This document shows positions 1-8,948 of a stretch of DNA of 64,000 nt, piece after piece (within the stretch, counting starts at the first letter, position 1; each line of letters opens with the position of its first letter). Source of the DNA: Ruegeria lacuscaerulensis (GTDB taxonomy: Bacteria; Pseudomonadota; Alphaproteobacteria; Rhodobacterales; Rhodobacteraceae); NCBI RefSeq assembly GCF_013033355.1, contig NZ_WQDY01000009.1, positions 124,001 through 188,000 of the forward strand, in the 5' to 3' direction. The notes under the pieces were generated by a model that worked only from the letters and a program-made list of their open reading frames with translations, was not told the origin of the DNA and did not search any database. The position numbers were made by a program, and so were the translations under genes.

Positions 1-1
1 C

Positions 2-799
2 GTTCTGGCCGCAAATGGCATCGAGATGCCGACCACGTGGGACGAATTCAACGCTGCCGCGGATAAGCTGCAAGCCGCAGGTGTGATCCCGCTGGCCCAT
101 GGTGGTCAGGCATGGCAGGACGCGACCGTTTTTGAAACCGTGGTACTGGGCATTGGCGGTCCCGAGTTCTTCCAGAAAGCGCTGGTTGATCTGGACCCTG
201 AGGCGCTGACCTCGGACACGATGGTGCAGGTGTTCGACCAGATGCGCACAATGCGCGGCTACGTGGACGAGAACTTTTCGGGCCGCGACTGGAACCTGGC
301 CACCGCGATGGTCATGAACGGTGAGGCGGCGTTCCAGATCATGGGTGATTGGGCCAAGGGCGAGTTCCTGGCGGCGGGCAAAAAACCCGGCGAGGATTTC
401 CTGTGCGCCTCGACCCCCGGTGACGGCTATCTGTACAATGTCGACAGCTTTGCAATGTTCGATGTGGACGGAGATGACAAGAAAGCCGGTCAGGACCTGC
501 TGGCCAAGCTGATCGTCGCACCGAACTTCCAGAAAGTGTTCAACCTGAACAAAGGCTCGATCCCGGCACGGACCGACGTGGCACTGGATGACTTTGACAT
601 CTGCGCCAACTTGTCGGCCGAAGATATGGGTTCGACCTCGGACGCAGGCTCGCTGCTGCCGTCTTATGCCCACGGCATGGCGCTGCGCGGGTCGCAGTCT
701 GGTGCGATCACGGATGTTGTGACCGCGCATTTCAACTCGGATATGTCGTCGGCTGACGCGGTTCAGCAATTGGCGGCAGCAGTGGCTAACAGCTACTGA
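2..799 (+). CDS. gtsA: ABC sugar substrate-binding protein, GtsA-type (5' end outside window)
   Basis: This is the periplasmic solute-binding subunit of a CUT1 sugar importer. The reading frame is open from the first bases, so the signal peptide and N-terminal lobe lie outside the window; about 265 C-terminal residues remain. The fold-type sequence (TWDEFNAAADKLQAAG early, then GEAAFQIMGDWAKGEF and a GSIPAR segment) is typical of family 1 extracellular binding proteins. It is followed by two permeases closely resembling Pseudomonas GtsB and GtsC and by an ATPase, so glucose or mannose is the likely ligand. The ligand assignment is inferred from the permeases, not from binding residues. Confidence 0.85.
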   Translation, partial: VLAANGIEMPTTWDEFNAAADKLQAAGVIPLAHGGQAWQDATVFETVVLGIGGPEFFQKALVDLDPEALTSDTMVQVFDQMRTMRGYVDENFSGRDWNLATAMVMNGEAAFQIMGDWAKGEFLAAGKKPGEDFLCASTPGDGYLYNVDSFAMFDVDGDDKKAGQDLLAKLIVAPNFQKVFNLNKGSIPARTDVALDDFDICANLSAEDMGSTSDAGSLLPSYAHGMALRGSQSGAITDVVTAHFNSDMSSADAVQQLAAAVANSY

Positions 800-807
800 T
801 CCATATC

Positions 808-837
808 GCTCTGCCCCCTATACTGACGGGGCAGAGC
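808..837 (+). terminator. Stem-loop after the binding-protein gene (attenuator)
   Basis: A perfect 10-bp stem (GCTCTGCCCC pairing with GGGGCAGAGC) encloses a 10-base loop and is followed by ATCTTTTCC-like sequence. It lies between the binding protein and the first permease. Such a hairpin typically stabilises the upstream mRNA or partly terminates, giving more binding protein than permease. Confidence 0.6.
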
Positions 838-857
838 ATCTTTCCCCGGAGGAAATC

Positions 858-1730
858 ATGTCCGAATGGCTGGAAAACCACCTGCCCAAGGTGGTGCTGG
901 CACCGTCGTTCATTGCCGTATTGATCTTTGTCTACGGCTTTATCGGATGGACGGCCTGGGTGTCACTGACTCGATCGAAACTGTTGCCGAAATACGAGAT
1001 CAAGGGATTCATCCAGTATGAACGCCTGTTTGACTCGCCCCGTTGGGATACGGCGATTAACAACTTGTATATCTTTGGCGCGCTTTTCATCATCATTGCG
1101 ATGGTGTTGGGTCTGCTTCTAGCCATTCTGCTGGATCAGAAGATCCGCGTCGAAGGGGCCATCCGCACGATCTATCTGTACCCGATGGCGCTGTCGATGA
1201 TCGTGACAGGCACCGCGTGGAAGTGGATCTTGAACCCCGGTCTGGGGATCGAGTCCATGGTCCAGGGCTGGGGCTTTACCAATTTCGAGTTCGACTGGCT
1301 GGTGAACCCCGACTACGCCATCTACACCATCGTGATGGCCGCGATCTGGCAAAGCTCAGGCTTCGTCATGGCGCTGTTCCTCGCTGGTCTACGCTCGGTG
1401 GATGGTGAGATCATCAAGGCAGCCCAGGTCGATGGTATCCCCACATGGCGCATCTACACGGCGATCATCATACCGTCGATGGCCCCGATCTTTCTTTCGG
1501 CCTTCATCGTGCTGGCCCACCTTGCGATCAAGAGCTTTGACCTTGTCATCGCCCTCACGGGTGGCGGTCCCGGATACGCAACCGATCTGCCAGCGACCTA
1601 CATGTACGCCATGGCGTTTTCGCGCGGCGATATTGGTCAGGCGGCATCGTCCGCGATGATCATGATGCTGGTCGTCTTTGCCATCGTGGTTCCTTATCTT
1701 TACTCAGAGCTGAGGGCGAAAAATGACTGA
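858..1730 (+). CDS. gtsB: Glucose/mannose-type ABC transporter permease GtsB
   Basis: Inner-membrane permease of a CUT1 sugar importer, 290 residues, with about six hydrophobic segments. It shares long recognisable stretches with Pseudomonas GtsB, including an RTIYLYPMALSMIVTGTAWK segment near residue 105 and the C-terminal IVPYLYSELR. The EAA loop region lies near residues 190-215 (KAAQVDGIPTWRIY). The start is supported by GGAGG about 6 bases upstream. It overlaps the second permease by 8 bp, so the two are probably translationally coupled. Confidence 0.92.
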   Translation: MSEWLENHLPKVVLAPSFIAVLIFVYGFIGWTAWVSLTRSKLLPKYEIKGFIQYERLFDSPRWDTAINNLYIFGALFIIIAMVLGLLLAILLDQKIRVEGAIRTIYLYPMALSMIVTGTAWKWILNPGLGIESMVQGWGFTNFEFDWLVNPDYAIYTIVMAAIWQSSGFVMALFLAGLRSVDGEIIKAAQVDGIPTWRIYTAIIIPSMAPIFLSAFIVLAHLAIKSFDLVIALTGGGPGYATDLPATYMYAMAFSRGDIGQAASSAMIMMLVVFAIVVPYLYSELRAKND

Positions 1731-2628
1731 TCTGTCGATGCCCCAATCCCAAACCCAAACCCGTAGCCAAAGTGCCGTTGGCAAGATTGCCCTGCGTTGG
1801 TTGCTCTACGTCCTGCTGGGTCTCTTTGCGCTGTATTACCTGATGCCGCTGTTCGTGATGTTGACCACATCGTTGAAAAGCCTTGAGGAAATCCGCACCG
1901 GCAGCCTGATTTCCTTACCGCGCGAAGTCAGCTTTGATGCCTGGAAAACCGCATGGTCCGGTGCCTGTACCGGCATTCAGTGCGAGGGCCTGCGCCCCTA
2001 TTTCTGGAACTCGGTCCTCATCGCGGTGCCTGCGGTGGCGATCTCGACCCTGCTAGGTGCGCTGAACGGCTATGTCGTGGCGCAGTGGCGGTTCAAAGGC
2101 GCGAACATCATTTTCTCGCTGATGCTGTTTGGCTGCTTCATCCCGTTTCAGGTGGTTTTGCTGCCGATGGCGCGCCTGTTGGGCATGATGGGGATCGCCG
2201 GGACCATTCCGGGCCTGATCTTTGTCCATGTGATCTACGGGTTGGGCTTCACCACGCTGTTTTTCCGTAACTACTATGTCACCATCCCGTCCGAGCTGAC
2301 CAAGGCCGCACGCGTTGATGGGGCCGGGTTCCTGCGGATCTTCTGGTCGATCTTCCTGCCGCTGTCGCTGCCGATCATCGTTGTGACCGTGATCTGGCAG
2401 TTCACGCAGATCTGGAACGACTTCCTGTTCGGCGTGTCGTTCAGCCAGGCGGGTACGCAACCCGTGACAGTGGCGCTCAATAACATCGTAAACTCCACCA
2501 CCGGCGTCAAAGAATACAACGTCGACATGGCCGCCGCGATCATCGCGGGGCTACCGACGCTGCTCGTCTATGTCGTTGCCGGTAAGTATTTCATACGCGG
2601 CCTGACCGCTGGTTCTGTGAAGGGATAA
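1723..2628 (+). CDS. gtsC: Glucose/mannose-type ABC transporter permease GtsC
   Basis: Second permease (MalG-like), 301 residues. Hydrophobic segments span about residues 27-50, 95-120, 130-150, 160-185, 205-230 and 260-285. The EAA loop (TKAARVDGAGFLRIFWSIFL) and the C-terminus (VAGKYFIRGLTAGSVKG) match GtsC/MalG proteins. It starts within the end of the upstream permease gene and lies 5 bp from the ATPase gene, so the operon is continuous. It should form the transmembrane heterodimer with the other permease. Confidence 0.92.
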   Translation: MTDLSMPQSQTQTRSQSAVGKIALRWLLYVLLGLFALYYLMPLFVMLTTSLKSLEEIRTGSLISLPREVSFDAWKTAWSGACTGIQCEGLRPYFWNSVLIAVPAVAISTLLGALNGYVVAQWRFKGANIIFSLMLFGCFIPFQVVLLPMARLLGMMGIAGTIPGLIFVHVIYGLGFTTLFFRNYYVTIPSELTKAARVDGAGFLRIFWSIFLPLSLPIIVVTVIWQFTQIWNDFLFGVSFSQAGTQPVTVALNNIVNSTTGVKEYNVDMAAAIIAGLPTLLVYVVAGKYFIRGLTAGSVKG

Positions 2629-2633
2629 GACCC

Positions 2634-3728
2634 ATGGCACCCATCCTTGATATCAACAAACTCTATAAGAATTACGGTGCGACCGAGATTCTGAAGGACA
2701 TCAACATCTCGATCGAGCCGGGCGATTTCCTGGTGCTCGTCGGCCCCTCGGGCTGCGGCAAGTCCACCCTGCTGAACTGCATTGCCGGGTTGGAGGAGAT
2801 CACTGGCGGCACCCTGTCCATTGGGGGCAATGACATGACCCATGTCAGCCCCAAGGACCGCGACATCGCGATGGTGTTCCAGTCCTACGCTTTGTACCCG
2901 ACCATGACCGTGGCCAAGAACATCACCTTTGGCATGAAAGTGCGCGGGGTCGATCAGGCGACGCAGGATGCCAAGCTGAAAGAGGTCGCCCAACTGTTGC
3001 AGATCGAACCTCTGCTGAACCGCCGCCCCAGCCAATTATCGGGCGGTCAGCGTCAGCGTGTGGCAATGGGTCGGGCGCTGGTGCGCGATCCCAAGCTGTT
3101 CCTGTTCGATGAACCGCTATCCAACCTCGACGCCAAGCTGCGGGTCGAGATGCGGACCGAGATCAAGAAGCTGCACCAAACGCTGGATGCCTCGATCGTT
3201 TACGTGACCCATGACCAGATCGAGGCGATGACACTGGCGACCAAGATCGTCGTGCTGAAAGGTGGAGTCGTTCAGCAGATCGGCACACCGGCCGAGATCT
3301 ATAACAACCCGGCCAACCTGTTTGTGGCGGATTTCATGGGCTCACCCGCGATGAACCTGATCCCGGCACAGGCGCGCAAGAATGGCTCGGGCACCCAGAT
3401 CGCCATCGCGCGTGAGGGTGGCGACCTGCTGTTGACAGAATCGCGTGATCTGGCCCTTCCGCAGGATGTGATCCTGGGTCTGCGTCCCGAGGACATTGCT
3501 GAGGCCGGGTTCCGCGCAGGCGACGGGGTGCAAGAGGCTGAGTGTCTTGTCGATATGGTCGAACCTGCAGGGGCCGACACCTATGTGGTCTCGGAGCTGG
3601 GCGGCAAGCAGGTCACGGCGCGTCTGCACGCGGAAACCAGCGCGCAGGCGGGGAAACCTCTGAACCTCGCCTTCGACATGAGCAAAGTGTCGTATTTCGC
3701 CAAAGAAACCGGCGAGCGCTTGAACTAA
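2634..3728 (+). CDS. Sugar ABC transporter ATP-binding protein (MalK/UgpC type)
   Basis: Cytoplasmic ATPase subunit, 364 residues. The Walker A motif (GPSGCGKST) is near residue 37, the signature LSGGQRQRV near residue 135, and the Walker B with FLFDEPLSNLDAKLR follows. The C-terminal third (from about residue 240) is a TOBE/OB regulatory domain, as in MalK and UgpC. It is the last gene of the importer operon and is followed at once by a strong terminator. CUT1 ATPases can serve several permease pairs, so it may also energise other transporters. Confidence 0.93.
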   Translation: MAPILDINKLYKNYGATEILKDINISIEPGDFLVLVGPSGCGKSTLLNCIAGLEEITGGTLSIGGNDMTHVSPKDRDIAMVFQSYALYPTMTVAKNITFGMKVRGVDQATQDAKLKEVAQLLQIEPLLNRRPSQLSGGQRQRVAMGRALVRDPKLFLFDEPLSNLDAKLRVEMRTEIKKLHQTLDASIVYVTHDQIEAMTLATKIVVLKGGVVQQIGTPAEIYNNPANLFVADFMGSPAMNLIPAQARKNGSGTQIAIAREGGDLLLTESRDLALPQDVILGLRPEDIAEAGFRAGDGVQEAECLVDMVEPAGADTYVVSELGGKQVTARLHAETSAQAGKPLNLAFDMSKVSYFAKETGERLN

Positions 3729-3749
3729 GGGTGTTCAAGCGCCAACAAA

Positions 3750-3785
3750 AAAAGCGCCGCGCGATGGGGGTCGCGCGGCGCTTTT
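3750..3785 (+). terminator. Rho-independent terminator of the sugar ABC operon
   Basis: A perfect 15-bp stem (AAAAGCGCCGCGCGA with its complement) closes a TGGGGG loop and ends in a T run. It is A/T-flanked on both sides, so it can stop transcripts from both directions: the ABC operon and the convergent mla genes. Confidence 0.92.
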
Positions 3786-3800
3786 GTCATGTGAACCCGA

Positions 3801-4409
3801 TCAGCTCAGCTTGTTCTGCTTCATGTCCTTGATCAGACGGTTCAGATCGCCTCCGCGCGCGTCTAGCAGCGCGCCAACTTCGGTGCGCTCGGTCAGCAGC
3901 ATGTTCACCCCTTCGATGAACATGTTGAAAAACCGGTCACGGCCCGATTTGTCCGACACCAGGAACGTCACCTCGAACGGGGACGAGCCCTGAAGTTTAA
4001 CCGAGGTGCGCACCTCATACCCTGCTTTGATCTTGCGGGCGTTGCGCACGGTGACCTGACCGCCGATGAATTCACGGAAGCGGCGGCCATATTTGTTCGA
4101 GATATAGCCCTGAAAGGCGTCGGTGAATTGTCGCAGCTGCGCCGGGCTGGCAGATCGGCCATCGGCCCCCAACACGTAACGTGCCATAATTGGTACGTCG
4201 GCATATTGCGCAAAAATCTTCTCGAAATCGCGGATCATCGACTTTTCGGACTTGCCCGAGGCGATCACGCGGTTGATATCGTCCACCACACTGACCACCA
4301 GCGCCTTGGCGCTGGCTTCGGTCTGGGCGTAGGCGGGCAGGGCGGCCATCAAAACACCGGCCAGGCCAGTGGCGACAAATCCGCGTCGATTTAGATGGTT
4401 ATTCAGCAT
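3801..4409 (-). CDS. mlaC: Phospholipid-binding protein MlaC family
   Basis: Periplasmic shuttle protein of the Mla lipid-asymmetry pathway, 202 residues. The N-terminus has a twin-arginine-like signal (NRRGFVATGLAG) ending in AYA before residue 29. The mature part carries MlaC features: an FEKIFAQYADVPIMARYVLG stretch and the KLQGSSPFEVTFLVSD region. MlaC carries phospholipid between outer-membrane MlaA and the inner-membrane MlaFEDB complex. It overlaps the upstream mlaA gene by 11 bp. No MlaFED genes are visible here, so the inner-membrane complex must be encoded elsewhere. Confidence 0.88.
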   Translation of the reverse strand: MLNNHLNRRGFVATGLAGVLMAALPAYAQTEASAKALVVSVVDDINRVIASGKSEKSMIRDFEKIFAQYADVPIMARYVLGADGRSASPAQLRQFTDAFQGYISNKYGRRFREFIGGQVTVRNARKIKAGYEVRTSVKLQGSSPFEVTFLVSDKSGRDRFFNMFIEGVNMLLTERTEVGALLDARGGDLNRLIKDMKQNKLS

Positions 4410-5226
4410 AGGGGTCCTCGTAGGGGTCTAGGTAGGGGTCCCTGACAGGGTCGGTTCCGATGTCTGCGTAGGGGTCGTCATATAGGCCCAGATAGGCGTC
4501 TTCATCGTCTCGCGCCAGTTCAAACCGGCGGTTTTGCAGGTAGATGGTCTGTGACTGCGCATAACTGTCGGCGCTTTCATACAGGATCGAGTCGACCGTA
4601 TCCGAGAACCGACCCCGATCCCCGGCGCGCCGCACAACCTCGGCATAGACGCCGATATTGTCGATCGGGCGCACAGGCGAAAAGTTGATCGGGTTCGAGA
4701 AAAGATTGACCACAACACCAATTGCGTCGCGCTGGGTCGATGGGCCGTATAGTGGCAGTTCCACATAAGCGCCTTCTCCGACACCCCAGACATGCAGTGT
4801 CTCGCCAAAGTCGGTGTCAACCGGCGGCAGGTTCAACTCGTCCGCAGGTTTGGATAAGCCTGCCCCGCCAACGGTAGTATTGATTGCAAAGCGTAGCAGG
4901 GCATTGCCCGACTGTTTCAGATTACCCTGCAACAGATAGTCCAGCGCCTGCCCCGGCATGGTCAGGTTTTCCGCGAAATTGCTGAAACTGGTCACAACCG
5001 GATCGGGGAAGATCTTCACATAGCCTTTCGAGGCGGGACGGAACAGAAACCGGTCAACGCCCAGATTGAACTTATGAATACCCCGATTGTTTCTTTCGTA
5101 AGGGTCAAACACCTCACCCGGAGGGGTGCCTTCCGGTGGGCGTGTAGCGCAGGCGCCGAGAGTAGCCACTAGGGACAGGAGGATAAGGGGCTTCAAGCGG
5201 ATTTTGCTTAGCACGGTCTTTGCCAC
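4399..5226 (-). CDS. mlaA: Outer-membrane lipoprotein MlaA (VacJ family)
   Basis: MlaA sits in the outer membrane and extracts mislocalised phospholipid from the outer leaflet. The 275-residue protein starts with a lipoprotein signal (lipobox LGAC, Cys26). It keeps the family hallmarks: DPYERNNRGIHKFN near residue 42, then the helical ring region with FSNFAENLTMPGQALDYLLQG. The C-terminus is unusual: an acidic tail of repeated DPY units (about residues 242-275) encoded by short imperfect DNA repeats and absent from Escherichia coli MlaA. The tail overlaps the start of mlaC. Confidence 0.9.
   Translation of the reverse strand: MAKTVLSKIRLKPLILLSLVATLGACATRPPEGTPPGEVFDPYERNNRGIHKFNLGVDRFLFRPASKGYVKIFPDPVVTSFSNFAENLTMPGQALDYLLQGNLKQSGNALLRFAINTTVGGAGLSKPADELNLPPVDTDFGETLHVWGVGEGAYVELPLYGPSTQRDAIGVVVNLFSNPINFSPVRPIDNIGVYAEVVRRAGDRGRFSDTVDSILYESADSYAQSQTIYLQNRRFELARDDEDAYLGLYDDPYADIGTDPVRDPYLDPYEDPYAE
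4407..4482 (-). repeat. Short imperfect direct repeats encoding the MlaA DPY tail
   Basis: The octamer TAGGGGTC (plus strand) recurs several times at short spacing. On the coding strand it gives GACCCCTA, read as Asp-Pro-Tyr. Such a microrepeat can change copy number by slippage in steps of one DPY unit if spacing stays in frame. Confidence 0.6.
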
Positions 5227-5313
5227 TCCAACACGTCAGGAACGTATGCGCCTGAACGTTCAATCAATACTGCCTTTGGCCGCTTCTAACGGCGCAATTC
5301 AATGTCACATAGG

Positions 5314-5336
5314 TGTTTCACAAATCTATTGAAACA
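5314..5336. promoter_or_regulatory. Inverted repeat between mlaA and the RidA gene
   Basis: TGTTTCA and TGAAACA form a perfect 7-bp inverted repeat with a 9-base spacer, about 90 bases upstream of mlaA in the 285-base divergent region. It could be an operator for the mla genes. No regulator can be named. The rest of this gap shows only a weak hairpin (5456-5473) and the RidA ribosome-binding site. Confidence 0.3.
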
Positions 5337-5511
5337 GCCAGCGTGTAACCCGGTTAAGAGGTCAAGGTAAAGTGACACGAGTTCAACACTAAAGAATAAG
5401 AGAAGTCATGCTTACAGCAGCAATGACGCTTAATTCGGCGGTTTGGTGCTTTTCGAACCGGTCTTTCCCGGTTAGCGTCCGACCGACTCGAATTAAGGTG
5501 AGGACCATCAC

Positions 5512-5967
5512 ATGAGCATTGCAGCAAAACTGGACAGCATGGGCGTTACGCTGCCCGACGCGCCGGCACCGGCGGCCAACTATGTGCCTTTCGTGCGCGT
5601 TGGTAACATCGTCTATGTTTCGGGGCAGATTTCGAACGATGGTTCGATGATCATCGGCAAGCTGGGCGATGACATGGAGGTCGAAGCTGGTGCAGCAGCC
5701 GCCAAAGTGTGCGCGATCAACCTGCTGGCGCAAGTCAAAGCGGCCTGTGGCGGTGATATCGACAAGCTGGTGCGGGTGATCAAACTGACAGGGTTCGTGA
5801 ACTCGACCCCTGATTTCACAGCACAGCCACAGGTCATCAACGGCGCGTCGGACTTTCTGGTCGAAGCGCTGGGTGAGGCTGGTCGCCATTCGCGCTCGGC
5901 TGTCAGTGCTGCGGCGCTGCCTCTGGGCGTGGCTGTTGAGATCGAAGGTATTTTCGAGGTCGCATGA
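5512..5967 (+). CDS. RidA family protein (YjgF/YER057c/UK114)
   Basis: Cytosolic protein of 151 residues. RidA-type proteins hydrolyse reactive enamine/imine intermediates made by pyridoxal-phosphate enzymes, releasing the keto acid and ammonia. The family core is visible in the GNIVYVSGQIS segment near residue 32 and in the LDKLVRVIKLTGFVNSTPDF-like middle part. It belongs to the longer RidA subgroup with an N-terminal MSIAAKLDSMGVTLP extension, so deaminase activity is less certain than for RidA itself. AAGGTGAGG precedes the start. The stop overlaps the next gene by 4 bp. Confidence 0.88.
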   Translation: MSIAAKLDSMGVTLPDAPAPAANYVPFVRVGNIVYVSGQISNDGSMIIGKLGDDMEVEAGAAAAKVCAINLLAQVKAACGGDIDKLVRVIKLTGFVNSTPDFTAQPQVINGASDFLVEALGEAGRHSRSAVSAAALPLGVAVEIEGIFEVA

Positions 5968-6731
5968 CACCCGCCTTGCCTGACGTGTTCCTGCAGGCTC
6001 CGATCGCGCATCGGGCATTGCACGACCTCTCGGACAACCGCCCGGAAAACAGCCGGGCGGCCATTCGCGCGGCTGTCGAGGCCGGATATGGTATCGAGAT
6101 TGACCTGCAACGCACCAGCGACAACCGGGCGATGGTGTTTCACGACTATGACATGACCCGTCTGACGGGCCGTTCTGGCCCGATTCAGCAAATCTCGGCG
6201 GCCGAGGCGCAGACGACGCAGCTTTTGCATGCCGCAGACGGTATCCCGACGCTGGACGAGGTGCTTGACATCGTGGCCGGGCAAGTGCCTCTGCTGATCG
6301 AATTGAAAGATCAGGACGGCGCGATGGGCACTGATGTTGGCCCTCTGGAGCAAGATACCGTGCGTGCTTTGCAGGGCTATGACGGGGCCGTGGCGCTGAT
6401 GTCATTCAACGCTAATTCCGTCGCCGAACTGGCACGAATTGCCCCCCATCTGCCGCGCGGCATCACAACCTGTTCGTATCAGCCCAAGGTCGAACATCTG
6501 CCACAAGCAATCTGCGACCATTTGCGTGGCATTCCCGATTTCGAACGGGTCAGCGCCAGTTTCATAAGTCATGAGGCTGCAGATCTGGCGCGTCCCCGTG
6601 TGGCCGAGTTGAAGGCGCAGGGTGTGCCGATCCTGTGTTGGACCATCCGCTCGCCCGAACAAGAGGCAGAGGCCCGCAAGGTTGCCGATAATGTGACCTT
6701 CGAGGGGTATTTGGCCGCCCACCCGGGTTGA
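5964..6731 (+). CDS. Glycerophosphodiester phosphodiesterase (GDPD family)
   Basis: This 255-residue TIM-barrel enzyme hydrolyses glycerophosphodiesters to glycerol 3-phosphate and an alcohol. Catalytic and metal-binding motifs are present: AHRALHD near residue 14, the metal pair in IEIDLQRT, and the second histidine in VFHDYDMTRLTG. It has no signal peptide, so it probably acts in the cytoplasm on lipid headgroup products. It is translationally coupled (ATGA overlap) to the RidA gene. Confidence 0.88.
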   Translation: MTPALPDVFLQAPIAHRALHDLSDNRPENSRAAIRAAVEAGYGIEIDLQRTSDNRAMVFHDYDMTRLTGRSGPIQQISAAEAQTTQLLHAADGIPTLDEVLDIVAGQVPLLIELKDQDGAMGTDVGPLEQDTVRALQGYDGAVALMSFNANSVAELARIAPHLPRGITTCSYQPKVEHLPQAICDHLRGIPDFERVSASFISHEAADLARPRVAELKAQGVPILCWTIRSPEQEAEARKVADNVTFEGYLAAHPG

Positions 6732-6776
6732 ACCCCACCCCATCCGTCACAGATAAAGACAAGACGCGGAGGGCAC

Positions 6777-7964
6777 ATGGATCAGGCGCAAATCGAGGTT
6801 CGGGTACTGGGGTCGCTGTCGCAAATCCCTGCTGCAGAGTGGGACAGTTGTGCCTGTCCCGAGGCGGCCGATGGCGGTCGCCCACTGGATCCGTTTACCA
6901 CGCATCGGTTTTTGTTGGCGTTGGAAAACAGCGGCTCGGTCGGGCGCGGCTCAGGCTGGCAACCGCAATATCTGACCGCGTATCTGGACGGAATGCTGAT
7001 CGGCGCGGCCCCAATGTATGCCAAGTCGCATTCGCAGGGTGAGTACATCTTTGACCACAACTGGGCGCACGCTTATGAGAATGCGGGCGGGCGCTATTAC
7101 CCCAAGCTTCAAATTGCGGTGCCCTTCACACCCGCCACGGGGCGACGGTTTCTGGTGCGGCCGGGGTATGAGGGCGTTGGCCTGTCGGCCCTCGTGCAAG
7201 GTGCGGTGCAACTGGCGGCGGATAATCAGGTCTCATCCATCCACGCGACCTTTTGCACCGAGGCCGAGGCCGAAGCGGGTGAAGAAATGGGCCTGATGGT
7301 GCGTCATTCGCAGCAGTTTCACTGGCTAAATCATGACTACGCGGATTTCGACGGGTTCCTGGGGGCCCTTTCGTCGCGCAAACGTAAGAATATCCGTAAG
7401 GAACGTGCGCAGGCCTGTGGATTTGGCGGTCAGATTCGCACCTACACGGGCGATGACCTACGGCCCGAGCACTGGGATGCGTTCTGGCGGTTCTATCAGG
7501 ACACAGGCGCGCGCAAATGGGGTGCGCCCTATCTGACCCGTCAGTTCTTTGACATTGCCCATGAAACCATGGCCGACGACATGGCGCTGGTTCTGGCCGA
7601 GCGTGACGGGTACCCGATTGCAGGCGCGCTGAACTTCATCGGGCGCGAGACGCTGTATGGCCGCTATTGGGGTTGTGTCGAGCACCATGCCTGTCTGCAT
7701 TTTGAATTGTGCTATTATAGGGCGATCGACTTCGCCATTGCGCTGGGTCTGGCAAGGGTCGAGGCGGGCGCGCAGGGGGAACACAAGCTGGCGCGCGGTT
7801 ATCTGCCAACGCGCACGCACAGTCTTCACTGGGTCAATGACCCCGGTTTTGCCGACGCGATCCGAAAATATCTGGACGCCGAGGCCCGCGCAGTGGGAGA
7901 AGAGATCGAGATTCTGACGGACTACGGCCCGTTCAGAAAAGCGAACCCGGAGGAACAGCAATGA
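6777..7964 (+). CDS. FemAB-like GNAT acyltransferase (peptidogalycan biosynthesis/DUF482 family)
   Basis: The 395-residue protein matches the COG3146 family: a FemAB/GNAT-type double fold with conserved [25 protein letters not shown] and [11 protein letters not shown] segments and a C-terminal [14 protein letters not shown]. The biochemical substrate of the family is not established. The start has a good ribosome-binding site (GGAGGG). The gene sits between GDPD and pterin dehydratase genes and overlaps the latter by 4 bp. Confidence 0.8.
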   Translation: MDQAQIEVRVLGSLSQIPAAEWDSCACPEAADGGRPLDPFTTHRFLLALENSGSVGRGSGWQPQYLTAYLDGMLIGAAPMYAKSHSQGEYIFDHNWAHAYENAGGRYYPKLQIAVPFTPATGRRFLVRPGYEGVGLSALVQGAVQLAADNQVSSIHATFCTEAEAEAGEEMGLMVRHSQQFHWLNHDYADFDGFLGALSSRKRKNIRKERAQACGFGGQIRTYTGDDLRPEHWDAFWRFYQDTGARKWGAPYLTRQFFDIAHETMADDMALVLAERDGYPIAGALNFIGRETLYGRYWGCVEHHACLHFELCYYRAIDFAIALGLARVEAGAQGEHKLARGYLPTRTHSLHWVNDPGFADAIRKYLDAEARAVGEEIEILTDYGPFRKANPEEQQ

Positions 7965-8254
7965 CCGAACTTTTGTCAACGGAAACGCGCGGCCCCCTTC
8001 TGGACCCTCTGTTTCAAAATGGCTGGACCATGGTGGAAGGCCGGGACGCAATCACCAAGACTTTCATCTTCCAGGATTTTGTCCACGCCTTTGGCTGGAT
8101 GACCCAAGTGGCCATCTTTGCTGAGAAATGGAACCACCACCCGGAATGGTTCAATGTCTACCGAACGGTCGAGGTGACACTGTCCACCCATGATGTGGGT
8201 GGATTGTCTGCGTTGGACGCAAAGCTGGCCCGAAAGATGGACAGTCTGGTTTAA
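7961..8254 (+). CDS. phhB: 4a-hydroxytetrahydrobiopterin dehydratase (PCD/DCoH)
   Basis: A 97-residue enzyme that dehydrates 4a-hydroxytetrahydrobiopterin, recycling the cofactor of aromatic amino acid hydroxylases. The family signature [13 protein letters not shown] near residue 57 contains the catalytic histidines, and the length is normal. No phenylalanine hydroxylase gene is nearby, so it may serve a general pterin role. It is last in the RidA operon and ends convergently with the next gene, overlapping by 4 bp. Confidence 0.9.
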   Translation: MTELLSTETRGPLLDPLFQNGWTMVEGRDAITKTFIFQDFVHAFGWMTQVAIFAEKWNHHPEWFNVYRTVEVTLSTHDVGGLSALDAKLARKMDSLV

Positions 8255-8562
8255 CCCCGGTCGCTTGCCGAGCCGACGCCACCCGCCAGCGAGGCGGCCA
8301 CACCCATTTGCCGGAATTCATCAGGCGTTACAGTGCCACTGCTCACGTCGATATTTTTCGGGATGCGAGTTTCTCGAAGGCCATTCGATCGCACCGACCG
8401 CGCCGCCGGGTTAATGTCTAGACACCGCGTGTCATAACAGGTCAGCCCGCTGGTGTTTATTTGTATCCGCTGCTGACCATCCGGTCCGGTTACAATCGGC
8501 GCTTGCGGCACGTCACACGCTGCAAGCAAAGCCAGAACACCCAGAGAAATCCATTTGTTCAT
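8251..8562 (-). CDS. Small predicted lipoprotein, unknown function
   Basis: A 103-residue protein with a clear lipoprotein signal ([10 protein letters not shown], Cys16). The mature part has a CYDTRC pair of cysteines near residues 37-42 that could form a disulfide, and a small glycine/serine-rich C-terminus. I do not recognise a named domain. It is the first of three small envelope proteins in a row and may share transcription with the two genes upstream of it. Confidence 0.7.
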   Translation of the reverse strand: MNKWISLGVLALLAACDVPQAPIVTGPDGQQRIQINTSGLTCYDTRCLDINPAARSVRSNGLRETRIPKNIDVSSGTVTPDEFRQMGVAASLAGGVGSASDRG

Positions 8563-8590
8563 AGCGCGCTCCTGTCGGGTTGGGGCGGTC

Positions 8591-8938
8591 CTAGTCCAAC
8601 TGACCGTTCCTGTTTTTGTCGGCAGATGAGAAATCCTCAGTCATCTGCGCATCATATTCTGATCGAGAGATAACGTTATCCCGATTGCGGTCAACGCTTT
8701 GGAATTGCTTTATGTCCAGAAAGGGTTTGGCTTCCTCCAGACCCAGCGTGCCACTCTTGTCCTCATCCATCGCCTGAAATGCATAGTCTGAAAAGGCGTT
8801 GAACTCGTCTTTGGACAGAAAACCGTCATTGTTGGCGTCGATGGCTTTCAGTTCGTTCTCATGCAGCTCTGCCACGGTTTCGGCCACACTGGTGTTGGCC
8901 AATAGGGTCAGGCCAAGTGTCAAAATCCCAAGTCTCAT
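8591..8938 (-). CDS. Secreted EF-hand calcium-binding protein
   Basis: A 115-residue protein with an N-terminal signal peptide (cleavage likely after VAETV or at the NTSVA site) and EF-hand loops: DANNDGFLSKDEF, DEDKSGTLGLEE, DRNRDNVISRSEY and a final DKNRNGQLD. Each loop keeps Asp at positions 1, 3 and 5 or close substitutes, so calcium binding is very likely. It is probably periplasmic. Its role is unknown; a calcium-buffering or sensor role is an inference. Confidence 0.82.
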   Translation of the reverse strand: MRLGILTLGLTLLANTSVAETVAELHENELKAIDANNDGFLSKDEFNAFSDYAFQAMDEDKSGTLGLEEAKPFLDIKQFQSVDRNRDNVISRSEYDAQMTEDFSSADKNRNGQLD

Positions 8939-8948
8939 GATGTCCTCC

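Noticed and set aside
5456..5473. AACCGG/CCGGTT hairpin upstream of the RidA gene as a terminator
   Set aside because: Short stem, no T run, and no gene ends there.
5389..6405. Reverse-strand frame of 338 codons over the RidA and GDPD genes
   Set aside because: Both plus-strand genes have clear family motifs; the reverse frame is Arg/Pro-rich shadow.
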